DNA of 64,000 bases from Nocardia sp. alder85J. GTDB taxonomy: Bacteria > Actinomycetota > Actinomycetes > Mycobacteriales > Mycobacteriaceae. A program made the translations under genes and the position numbers. The stretch lies in the NCBI RefSeq assembly GCF_020176955.2, contig NZ_JAIUCZ020000004.1:248001-312000 (forward strand), in the 5' to 3' direction. Of this stretch, positions 42,387 to 49,900 are shown piece by piece (position 1 is the first letter of the stretch; every line of letters begins with the position of its first letter). The notes below the pieces were generated by a model. The model was not told where the DNA came from and searched no databases. It saw nothing but the letters and a program-made list of their open reading frames with translations.

Positions 42387-43400
42387 CTAGGCCATGGTGG
42401 CGAGGTTGTGCCAGAGGTGCTCCAGGCTGTCCGTGCCGCCGAAGAGGGTGGTGAAGTTCGTGGAGTCGAGCAGGACGATGTCGCCGGCGCGGGGGCCGGT
42501 GGGTGGCATCCAGATCAGCGCGTTGAGTTCGGTGTCACCGGCCTCGAGGAAGGGGTGCGGCCGACGCGCGTCGACACGCTGGCGGGCCAGGACACGCACC
42601 GCGTCGCTCTCCGGGACGGTGAGCTCGTAGTGCGGCAGATGAGGGTGGAAGTTGAGCGTGGTCACGTGGTCCAGCAGGTGTGGCCCGTCCAGGTCGCGGT
42701 AGCCGGTCAGCGGGGCGATCTCGGTGGTGCCCTCGATCACCGCGGGACGCAGGCCCCAGCGGTTGCGTATCGGTACGCCGAGCGCCTCCATCAGCGAGCG
42801 GGTGTACCCGCCGAAGCGCTGCTGCCGTGGCACCAGCGGGTCGCCGTGGTGCTCGTGTTCCCGCTGTCGCTGGGCGTAGTCGTCGGTGGCGCCGACGTCG
42901 TGATGCGGGGCCAGCAGCAGGCACGTGCCGTCGCGTTCCAGCCAGTCCCGGAGGGCGGCGCTCTCCTCGGGTGCGGCGTGCTGTCCGCAGAGGAGGTGGT
43001 CGAGCCCGAAGACCAGCAGGGTGTCGGTGTCGGCGAGGATTCGCTCATCGATCGGCAGCACGTAGCCGGCTTGGTCGATGCGCTGGAACACCGCGACCGG
43101 GTGGCCGGTCGCCGCACCGGCCAGCTGCTGGAAGGCCCGCGTCGAGCGGTGGAAGAGTTCGAGCGTGCCGGCGATGCCCTGGAGGAAGTGGGCCGCATCG
43201 TATTCGGGGGTTTCGTAGCCCGGCCACGCGACGTTGCGCACCTCCGTCATCGTGGAGAAGCGGTTGTACATTTCGGCCGGATCGCGTTGCGCCTCCCACG
43301 GATAACTCCAGGCCCAGTAGATGCTGATCCGCCGTCGCCCGTCGGCGCGGCGCGGGATGTGGTCCTGGTTGTAGGTGCGGGCCGCGGGCAGCGCGCTCAT
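42387..43400 (-). CDS. Uncharacterised protein linked to a DyP-type peroxidase; possible GATase1-like fold
   Basis: 337 residues, soluble, no signal peptide. ISIYWAWSYPWEAQRDPAEMYNRFSTM opens the protein. The middle has ERILADTDTLLVFGLDHLLCG followed by EESAALRDWLERDGTCLLLAPHHDVG, which reads like a ThuA/GATase1-like beta-alpha fold. The later part contains GGYTRSLMEALGVPIRNRWGLRPA and ends IVLLDSTNFTTLFGG. No known catalytic triad could be fixed. Its start overlaps the DyP gene stop by 4 bases, so the two are translated together. Function unknown; tie to the peroxidase is strong. Confidence 0.75.
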   Translation of the reverse strand: MSALPAARTYNQDHIPRRADGRRRISIYWAWSYPWEAQRDPAEMYNRFSTMTEVRNVAWPGYETPEYDAAHFLQGIAGTLELFHRSTRAFQQLAGAATGHPVAVFQRIDQAGYVLPIDERILADTDTLLVFGLDHLLCGQHAAPEESAALRDWLERDGTCLLLAPHHDVGATDDYAQRQREHEHHGDPLVPRQQRFGGYTRSLMEALGVPIRNRWGLRPAVIEGTTEIAPLTGYRDLDGPHLLDHVTTLNFHPHLPHYELTVPESDAVRVLARQRVDARRPHPFLEAGDTELNALIWMPPTGPRAGDIVLLDSTNFTTLFGGTDSLEHLWHNLATMA

Positions 43401-44743
43401 CGGTTCGCCTCTCCGCTGTCGAGCGTGGCCAGATATCGCAGTGCGGTGATGCCGGGGAGGAAGAAATACCCGCCACCGGTGAGCGTGGTGAAGGCGGGCA
43501 GTCCCCGCAGCACTTTTCGGATGGGCCGGCGTGGGACGGTGAAGTCGAGGGTGCCGTCCTGGGCGCCGCAGATGGGGTCGTGTTCGTTGCCCAGCTCGTG
43601 GAAGGTCTTGTCGTTGATCCAGACGTTCTGCGCGAACTCGAACTGGCGAACCAGGCTGGCGCAGATGATGAAGGCGGCGATGCCCCGGTCCGCGCCGTCG
43701 TCCGGGGCGTCCTCGGGCAGTGCCGGGCCGTAGGTCGCGCCGCGGCGGATCATCCTGCGGCGGTTCATGTTCACCGCGGTATCGCGCGGGTTGAGCCGTC
43801 GGGCGTGCGAGCCCAGCGGTACCGCGTAACCGTGCGGGTCCTGCTCCCGGTAGCCGAAGTCGTTGTTCCGCATCGGATCCGCGCCCAGCGCCGGGTCGTC
43901 GTGATCCGGGGCCAGGACCAGGGGAGCGCCACTGCGCCAGCGGCCCATCAGCTTCGCGGCGAGCAGTTCCTGTCCGGCCGGAGTGTCGGCGTGCTCGCGC
44001 AGGTAGGCCCGGAACGCGCCGACGTGCTCGCGCAGCCGGCGGTAGGCCACGTAGCTGCCGTTGCGCGACAGCACCTCCGGCTGGGGCAGCCCGTGCGGCG
44101 GCCCTTCCTCGTCCGGATAGCCGAGGATGAATTCCCCGGGTTGCAGTGCCGCGCCGGAGCCGGGGGTGGGTTCGTCCCCCGACCCGGCGATCACGGGCTG
44201 GGACAAGCGGTCCCGGTACCCGAAATGGTCGTGGGCGTGATCGAAGGGCGGTGTCGCGTTCAGATCGAGGAACGACAGCACCCGCACACCCGGGCAGCGA
44301 GCCACCAGCTCGTCGTGGACGGCCGTGCAGCGCCGGTGCTCGGCCTCGGTGCGGGCGAACAGGATCGCGATCGCGTGCAGGTCGTCACCGGCCAGCCCGC
44401 CCACCCAGTTGTCCGGATGGTTCGCACCCGTGTCGCCGAGGATCTCGGCGCGCCCGGCCATACCTTCGCGGAACTCGTCCGGAAAGGTCGCCAGCGATCG
44501 TTCCGGCAGGCCCAGTGCCCGCAGTCCGTGCCAGGTGAAGGCCAGCGTGATCCACCGACGGTCGGTGTCCATGCAGGCGCGTGCATCCGCCGCCGACTGC
44601 ACGCGATCCAGCAGTGCGGTCAACCAGGCCCGGCCGCCGGCGGGGTCGTCGAAGGACAGGAATTCGTACCGCCCGGTCATCGCCGGGGTGCGGGTCAGCA
44701 GGATGTGCTGGATGTCGTCGAGGTCGAGCGCCGGGCCGGTCAC
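43397..44743 (-). CDS. DyP-type heme peroxidase-like protein
   Basis: 448 residues with no Tat or Sec signal visible. The distal motif, usually FGFRDG, reads FGYRDRLSQP: the catalytic Asp (178) is kept, the following Gly is Arg. The proximal heme ligand is His313 in GSHARRLNPRDTA, then NMNRRRMIRRGATYGP. These are the markers of the larger, fungal-like DyP branch. Other blocks: YVAYRRLREHVGAFRAYL and FAQNVWINDKTFHELG. Middle gene of a three-gene minus-strand operon with ATGA overlaps on both sides. Expected to use H2O2 or organic peroxides; real substrate unknown. Confidence 0.85.
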   Translation of the reverse strand: MTGPALDLDDIQHILLTRTPAMTGRYEFLSFDDPAGGRAWLTALLDRVQSAADARACMDTDRRWITLAFTWHGLRALGLPERSLATFPDEFREGMAGRAEILGDTGANHPDNWVGGLAGDDLHAIAILFARTEAEHRRCTAVHDELVARCPGVRVLSFLDLNATPPFDHAHDHFGYRDRLSQPVIAGSGDEPTPGSGAALQPGEFILGYPDEEGPPHGLPQPEVLSRNGSYVAYRRLREHVGAFRAYLREHADTPAGQELLAAKLMGRWRSGAPLVLAPDHDDPALGADPMRNNDFGYREQDPHGYAVPLGSHARRLNPRDTAVNMNRRRMIRRGATYGPALPEDAPDDGADRGIAAFIICASLVRQFEFAQNVWINDKTFHELGNEHDPICGAQDGTLDFTVPRRPIRKVLRGLPAFTTLTGGGYFFLPGITALRYLATLDSGEANR

Positions 44744-45261
44744 TGCATCTGGTCGAGCATGTCGGCGAACGCCGCCTTCAGCCGCAGCGCCTTCTTGATC
44801 TCGTCGGCGGTGACGAACGGATATTCACCGTACTCCAGGAAGCTCGGAAAGTGGTGCTCGCGAACGAATTTCACGAAGGACTCCGGGTTCTCCCGCCAAT
44901 CCGCCGGGAAGCCCTCGAGATTGGTGAAGACGGTCTCGATCCCGGTCGCGGCGAACAACCCGACGGCGTCCTCGGTGTACTTGTCGAAATCGGTGTCGAA
45001 GATGCCCTGGTACTGGAAGTACAGGTCCGGGCCGATGTCGAACAACACCCAGCGCAGATAGTGCAGCCGCAGCGGGGCGAGCACCTCCGGATCGGCCGCC
45101 ACCGCCTCCTCGATCCGTGTGCCGTAGGCGCGGATCGCCGCCTCCCGGCCCGGGATCACCTTGGCGATGATCGAGAACCCGTAACAGGCCGGGGTCCGGG
45201 GATAGGTCGGGCCGTACCGACCCCGCTGTAGTTCGAAATAACCCTCCGCCGGAATGGCCAT
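44740..45261 (-). CDS. Uncharacterised protein of the DyP operon
   Basis: 173 residues from the ATG at 45261; upstream in-frame codons extend it by 28 arginine-rich residues but are less likely. The sequence YPRTPACYGFSIIAKVIPGREAAIRAYGTRIEEAV and LHYLRWVLFDIGPDLYFQYQGIFDTDFDKY reads like an alpha/beta barrel of the ferredoxin-like (EthD/ABM) type. No catalytic pattern is fixed. The stop overlaps the DyP gene start. With DyP and the 337-residue protein it forms a compact unit. The 269 bases upstream of it, up to the siderophore gene, hold nothing recognised beyond a possible promoter. Confidence 0.65.
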   Translation of the reverse strand: MAIPAEGYFELQRGRYGPTYPRTPACYGFSIIAKVIPGREAAIRAYGTRIEEAVAADPEVLAPLRLHYLRWVLFDIGPDLYFQYQGIFDTDFDKYTEDAVGLFAATGIETVFTNLEGFPADWRENPESFVKFVREHHFPSFLEYGEYPFVTADEIKKALRLKAAFADMLDQMQ

Positions 45262-45530
45262 CGCCGCCGGTCTGCTCCAGCTCGGTTCCGCCGCCACACT
45301 GCTCACCCGCTCTCGCCTCGGCCGGGCCCGATACCGCCGGGGCAATCACCCCGTCGGACCGGACTGCGGATTCACCCGCGTCCCAGCTCAGCACACCGGG
45401 CGTCACTCGATCCGGGCGTTGTCCGCAACGGTGGCCGCATCGATACCGGGCCGGTATCCCGTGCCGTCGGGCGATCGGTGAGGGCCCGGCGCCGGGTACC
45501 GTTCGGTCCTCGGGGTCGGGCCGCGGGTCA

Positions 45531-46307
45531 CTACCGGCGGCCGCGGCCGCCGACCGGTTCGCCCTCGGTCTCGGCGAGTTCGCGCTTCCAGGAGCGGAAG
45601 CCCTCCTCGGTGCGGCCGAGGCGCCAGTAACCGGAGATGGAGGCCGAGTCGGCGGGCACGCCGCGCTCCTTGCGGATGTAGGGCCGCAGGCCGTGCATCA
45701 CGGCCTGGGCCTCGCCGTGGATGAAGACCTGCACCCGGCCCTCGCGCCACGGCTCGGCCGTCACGGCGGCGACGAGTTGCTCACCCGGCGCCGCGTCGCC
45801 GCGGTGCAGCCAGGTGACGGTGACGCCGGCGGGATGGTCGAATTCGAGCTCGTCGGCGGGTGAACCCACCTCGACGAACACCCGGCCGGTCGCGTCGGCG
45901 GGCAGGGCGGCGCAGGCTACGGCGATGGCGGGCAGCGCCGAGTCGTCACCGGCGAGCAGATGCCAGTCGGCGTCCGGGCGCGGTGCGTAGGCGCCGCCGG
46001 GGCCGTTCAGCGTCAGCGGGTCGCCGGGCTGCGCGGCGGCCGCCCAGGGGCCCGCGACACCCTCGTCGCCGTGGTACACGAAGTCGATGGCGATCTCCCG
46101 GGCCGCCGGGTCGATCGAGCGCACGGTGTAGGTGCGCACGGTGTCGCCGTCGGGTCCGGGAAACTGGAGTTTGACGTAGGAGTCGGTGAAGGCGTTCGGC
46201 TGGAACGTGTCGAAGCCGGGGCCGCCGAGGTGGACCCGGATCAGGTGGTCGGTCAATCGTTGCGTGCGCTGCACGATGAAGTTGTGCGGTACGCGGGGTC
46301 GGGGCAT
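45531..46307 (-). CDS. Siderophore-interacting FAD/NADPH-dependent ferric reductase (ViuB/SIP family)
   Basis: 258 residues. FAD-binding domain with TVRTYTVRSIDP (the RxYTxR motif) and GPWAAAAQPGDPLTLNGPGG. The NAD(P)-binding half includes LLAGDDSALPAIAVACAALP, and the C-terminal YWRLGRTEEGFRSWKREL is the SIP hallmark. It releases iron from siderophores by reduction in the cytosol. M. tuberculosis has its viuB in the same dprA/xerC neighbourhood. ATG at 46307 chosen because AAGGAG lies 7 bases upstream. An iron-box-like palindrome precedes it, so iron repression by IdeR is expected. Confidence 0.92.
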   Translation of the reverse strand: MPRPRVPHNFIVQRTQRLTDHLIRVHLGGPGFDTFQPNAFTDSYVKLQFPGPDGDTVRTYTVRSIDPAAREIAIDFVYHGDEGVAGPWAAAAQPGDPLTLNGPGGAYAPRPDADWHLLAGDDSALPAIAVACAALPADATGRVFVEVGSPADELEFDHPAGVTVTWLHRGDAAPGEQLVAAVTAEPWREGRVQVFIHGEAQAVMHGLRPYIRKERGVPADSASISGYWRLGRTEEGFRSWKRELAETEGEPVGGRGRR

Positions 46308-46324
46308 AGGGCGCTCCTTCATAA

Positions 46325-46338
46325 TTAGGTTTACCTAA
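46325..46338. promoter_or_regulatory. DtxR/IdeR-like iron box
   Basis: TTAGGT-TT-ACCTAA, perfect 6+6 dyad, 18 bases upstream of the siderophore-interacting gene and close to the DUF1990 gene on the other side. Half-sites agree with the TTAGG/CCTAA core of IdeR/DtxR boxes, though the spacing is shorter than the 19-bp consensus. Confidence 0.55.
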
Positions 46339-46431
46339 AAGGCCGTAGCACGGAATATCGCCGATAGCTCGGAGTAAATCTGTGACGCAGATCCGGTGCC
46401 GCGGACGCCGCCACCCCACCAGGATGGGGAC

Positions 46432-46944
46432 ATGTCACGGTCACCGGGAGAGCCCCCGTTCACCTATGCCGAGGTCGGCGCCACCCGGGGTGACTTCCCG
46501 CCCGGCTATCACCGATTCGAGGTGCGCCGCCGCCTCGGCGCGGGCCGGGAGCTGTTCGAGCGGGTGGCCACCGAGATCCTGACCTATCGAATGCAGCGCG
46601 GCGCGGGCATTTTCGGGTCGGCCGACACCCCCGTCGCCGCACCCGGCACCCTGCTGACCGTGCGGCTCGGGATCGGCCCGTTCGCCCTCACCGCCCCCTG
46701 CCGGGTGGTGTACGTACTCGACGAGCCGGACCGGCGCGGCTTCGCCTACGGCACCCTGCCCGGCCATCCCGAGATCGGGGAGGAGCTGTTCGCGGTCGAA
46801 CACGATCCCGCCGACGATTCCGTGCACGGCGTGGTGGCGGCCTTCTCCCGGCCGGGCGCCTGGTACACCCGTCTGGGCGGCCCGGTGTCGCGGCTGCTCC
46901 AGCACTGGATGGCGGGGCGATACCTGGCGGCTGTCCGGCCGTGA
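46432..46944 (+). CDS. DUF1990 family protein
   Basis: 170 residues. MSRSPGEPPFTYAEVGATRG, then PPGYHRFEVRRRLGAGRELFERV, and FAYGTLPGHPEIGEELFAVEHD are the conserved blocks of DUF1990, found in actinobacteria and plants, without an agreed function. No signal or membrane segment. Divergent from the siderophore-interacting gene across 124 bases with an iron-box-like site. Followed by 401 bases without a gene. Confidence 0.88.
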   Translation: MSRSPGEPPFTYAEVGATRGDFPPGYHRFEVRRRLGAGRELFERVATEILTYRMQRGAGIFGSADTPVAAPGTLLTVRLGIGPFALTAPCRVVYVLDEPDRRGFAYGTLPGHPEIGEELFAVEHDPADDSVHGVVAAFSRPGAWYTRLGGPVSRLLQHWMAGRYLAAVRP

Positions 46945-47264
46945 CGGCGGGCGGTGTACCTGGACACCGGATTTCGAACCCACCTGTCACCGCGAGTCTC
47001 GAATCACCCGGTGCCGCGGCCGTTTCGGCGCGCTCGCGCGCGGACCCGGGGGCAGCGCATTCCGGACACAGCCCCGATGTCGCCGATCGTACCGGGGGTG
47101 AGCACAGCGGCCGCGGTTGCCCGGCGGTCGCGCGACGTCACGACGGCCGAGGCCGTGGCACAACGATATTCGCGCGCGGGGCGGGGGCGGCCGGCGCGGG
47201 TGCCGAGCGGTGCGAACGTGCGGAATCCGGATGAATCGATCGAGCTTTTTCCGGCTCACGCTCG

Positions 47265-47270
47265 TATAGT
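47265..47270 (+). promoter_or_regulatory. Likely -10 element of the Hsp70 operon
   Basis: TATAGT preceded by CTCG stands out in a GC-rich 401-base intergenic stretch (46945-47345), 75 bases before the first start codon. A -35 near 47242-47247 (GAGCTT) is weak. The stretch otherwise holds no gene, no CIRCE and no HAIR-type heat-shock operator that I can recognise. Confidence 0.45.
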
Positions 47271-47345
47271 GACGTTCAACCTGCCGGTACGGAGGCTGCA
47301 CGTGCGGTCACCGCGGCAGCCTGGACGAAGGCATGCGGGACGGGG

Positions 47346-48740
47346 GTGGGCTGGGTGGTCGATGTGACCGCGGCGCGGTTGCGCGAGCTCACGGGTCCGG
47401 ATCCGTATCGGGACAACGCCTTCCGGCTCGTCAACATGGCAACCGACGCCGATCGGCGGAGCCTGCGCGACCGCCGGCGCGTGGTACTCGCCGCGCTGGC
47501 CGCCGGAGCCGACACCGACCTCGGACATCCCCTCGACGCGGACCGGGCCCGCGCCGCATTCGACCTGTTGCTGGGCGATCCCCGGCGGCGGATCGCCGAT
47601 GAGGCGCTGTGGCTGTGGGGGACGCCACCGGGCGCGTGCGGTTGCGATCCGGAGGTGCACGCGGCCCACGATGCGGCGGTGTCCGCTCACCGCTTCGCGC
47701 TCGGCGAGTGCGAGACGCCGGGCACGAGCACGGCCGTGCACTGGCGCGAGGCGGCCCGGTCCTGGGATGCGGCCCTGCGTGGCGACGGCTTCGCCGGTCA
47801 TATCCGGCACCGGGTGCTGACCCTCGACGATCCGCGGCTCGACGAGTCGGTTCTCGGCGTACTGCTCGACGAGCTGCCGCTCGTGCTCGTGAAACCGCTG
47901 CTGGCGCTGATTGTTTCCCATCCCGGTCTACAGCAGGACCTGTACGACGTGGTGCACGACTGGCCGATGCCCCCGGGAGTGCGGGAACGCTTGCTGGGTG
48001 AGCTGGCCGTCCCCGTGCGCGACGAGGCCAGCGCGGCGCTGGACGCGGCCTACGAACTGTTCGAACTGGGCGACTTCCGCACCGCCGCACAGCGAGTGGA
48101 CACCCTGATCGGCCCCGCCGTCCGGCAGCTGGAGGCGCTGCTCCCGGCCGCCCGGCATCCCCGCACGGGGGTGGTGCGCGATCGGGCCGCGGCGTTGCTC
48201 GGCAAATGCGCGCAGCGGATCGTCGCGCGTTCGCCCGGCGCGCAACAGGTTTCGGGCTTGCCGCAACGACGCGATAATCTCGGCCAGGCCGCGCGGTGGT
48301 TGCGGGCCGCGCTGGAACTCGCGGCCGATCCCGGAGGCGCGGAGACACTGCGAGCGCAATTGGCTGGTATCGACATCGAACTGACAGAGATCGGCCGGAC
48401 CCTGGACCGGCTCGCGATGCCCGCCCACCCGATGCCGCTGGCCACCGAGCCGTCCCGGCGGCCCTCCACCCTGCCACCGGTCGGCCGGCAGCGCGGGCCG
48501 GTGGTGGTGGCGCGGCGGTGGCCACGCGTGACGGACCTGAGCCCCGTGCGACCCGCCATGGTGATCGTCGGTCTCACCGTGATCCTCGGATTCTCCATCC
48601 TGCTGTTCGCCCGCTGCGCCGCACCACAATCCGACCACCGGTCACTGCCGACCCCGCCCGCCGGCCGCTCGGTGACCAGAGTCGCCGTGCCCGATCAGGC
48701 GACCGGATACGCGGCCGCAGCCCCGGGCCGGGCCTCATGA
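47346..48740 (+). CDS. Membrane-anchored J-like partner of an accessory Hsp70
   Basis: 464 residues, GTG start (GTGs at 47358 and 47367 also possible). The N-terminus DPYRDNAFRLVNMATDADRRSLRDRRRVVL and DPRRRIADEALWLWG read like a degenerate J-domain of a family seen with Hsp70 genes (NAFRL...; L-dP-RR). The HPD tripeptide is missing, so it cannot be called a J-domain with certainty. Cys-Gly-Cys near residue 100 is notable. A helical central region follows, then one membrane segment near residues 400-425 (VIVGLTVILGFSILLFARC). ATGA overlap with the GrpE-like gene. Acts at the inner membrane, mostly cytosolic. Confidence 0.6.
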   Translation: MGWVVDVTAARLRELTGPDPYRDNAFRLVNMATDADRRSLRDRRRVVLAALAAGADTDLGHPLDADRARAAFDLLLGDPRRRIADEALWLWGTPPGACGCDPEVHAAHDAAVSAHRFALGECETPGTSTAVHWREAARSWDAALRGDGFAGHIRHRVLTLDDPRLDESVLGVLLDELPLVLVKPLLALIVSHPGLQQDLYDVVHDWPMPPGVRERLLGELAVPVRDEASAALDAAYELFELGDFRTAAQRVDTLIGPAVRQLEALLPAARHPRTGVVRDRAAALLGKCAQRIVARSPGAQQVSGLPQRRDNLGQAARWLRAALELAADPGGAETLRAQLAGIDIELTEIGRTLDRLAMPAHPMPLATEPSRRPSTLPPVGRQRGPVVVARRWPRVTDLSPVRPAMVIVGLTVILGFSILLFARCAAPQSDHRSLPTPPAGRSVTRVAVPDQATGYAAAAPGRAS

Positions 48741-49900
48741 ACTGGCTGATCCGCGTCGTCACGGCGCTGCGCAGCGCGACCTCGCCGCCGACGGTGTCCG
48801 TACCGCCGGCCGCGCCGAGGCGGGCCGTCGCACTCATCCAGCCGATCACCCCCGCGTCACCGTCCACCGGACAGACCCGACCGCCGTCCGTGCCGCGCCC
48901 GGGCCCGGCACGACCGCACACGGCCGATCAGCCGGGCACGGGCACCGCCGGTGAGACGGAGTCGCTCGATGTGCCGCCTCGCGACACCACCGCATCGACT
49001 GCCTCGGACTCGGATCGGTCCGAGCCCGAGGCGACACCGGAAGAGGTCGCTGCCCACGGCATATCGCCGTCCGGAGCGTCCACGACCGCAGGCGCGAACT
49101 CGGGTGTGGCCGACGCGGCCCGCACCGATACGACGTGCGGCACCGCGGATCTCGAGCCGGAGACCTCCGATGTCGAGGCGTCTCCCGGCGATGTGCCCGA
49201 TGCCGCAGGTCCGGCCGGGGCCGCTGCGCGTAGCATCGCCGACCCGGCCGACGTCGTCTCCCGCGACGGCCCCGGCCCGGCCGAAGCAGATCCGGTCGAC
49301 CACGGGACGACGGATCCCGACGCCGAGACGGCCCGGAGCGCGGGACCGCCGGACGACGTGTCCGACCGCATCGACGCGGCCGAAGGCGCGACACCCCACA
49401 CGGCCGTGGCCGATGTGCCTCCTGTGGATACGACCCCCGGCATGACCGCGGCCGGTGCGGAGCCGTCCGTCGCCGAGGTGCCGGACGACACCGGCGCGGT
49501 CGAGGCGGACGTGGCGGTGGGTGCAGGGACCGGGGTGGACGAGAAGGCGCTGGCCGAGGCCGCCACGAATCTGTGGCGGGCCGAACGGAAGCTGCGGTCG
49601 GCGGATCAGTCGAATGCGGTGCGTCAGGCCGGGCGGTATCTGGCCCGGTGCCGAACGGCTCTGGCGGAGGCCGCGCTGGAGATCCAGGATTACGACGGTG
49701 AACGTTTCCACCCCGGCCGCGACCTGGACGTGCTCGACTACCAGGAAGATCGGGAAGTCGCGGCGGAGACGGTGATCTCGACCGTACGGCCCACGGTGTA
49801 TTTCCGCGACAAGCACATTCAGCGAGGACAGGTGATCGTCGGATACCCGCCGGGCGACCGGGCCGACGGGACCGACCCGGAGGGAGGCCGGCATTCGTGA
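48737..49900 (+). CDS. GrpE-like nucleotide exchange factor with a long disordered arm
   Basis: 387 residues. Residues about 15-255 are low-complexity Pro/Thr/Ser/Ala/Asp repeats (disordered). Only the C-terminal 130 residues are folded: a helical stretch ALAEAATNLWRAERKL...NAVRQAGRYLARCRTAL followed by a small beta head with LEIQDYDGERFHPGRDLDVLDYQ and TVRPTVYFRDKHIQRGQVIVG. That head matches GrpE, which opens the Hsp70 nucleotide site. It is tied to the Hsp70 gene by GTGA overlap. Length and disordered arm set it apart from ordinary GrpE. Confidence 0.75.
   Translation: MNWLIRVVTALRSATSPPTVSVPPAAPRRAVALIQPITPASPSTGQTRPPSVPRPGPARPHTADQPGTGTAGETESLDVPPRDTTASTASDSDRSEPEATPEEVAAHGISPSGASTTAGANSGVADAARTDTTCGTADLEPETSDVEASPGDVPDAAGPAGAAARSIADPADVVSRDGPGPAEADPVDHGTTDPDAETARSAGPPDDVSDRIDAAEGATPHTAVADVPPVDTTPGMTAAGAEPSVAEVPDDTGAVEADVAVGAGTGVDEKALAEAATNLWRAERKLRSADQSNAVRQAGRYLARCRTALAEAALEIQDYDGERFHPGRDLDVLDYQEDREVAAETVISTVRPTVYFRDKHIQRGQVIVGYPPGDRADGTDPEGGRHS

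Noticed and set aside
48737..49500. Pro/Thr/Asp-rich segment considered as a mucin-like secreted repeat
   Set aside because: There is no signal peptide and it leads into a GrpE-like head, so it is better seen as a disordered arm.
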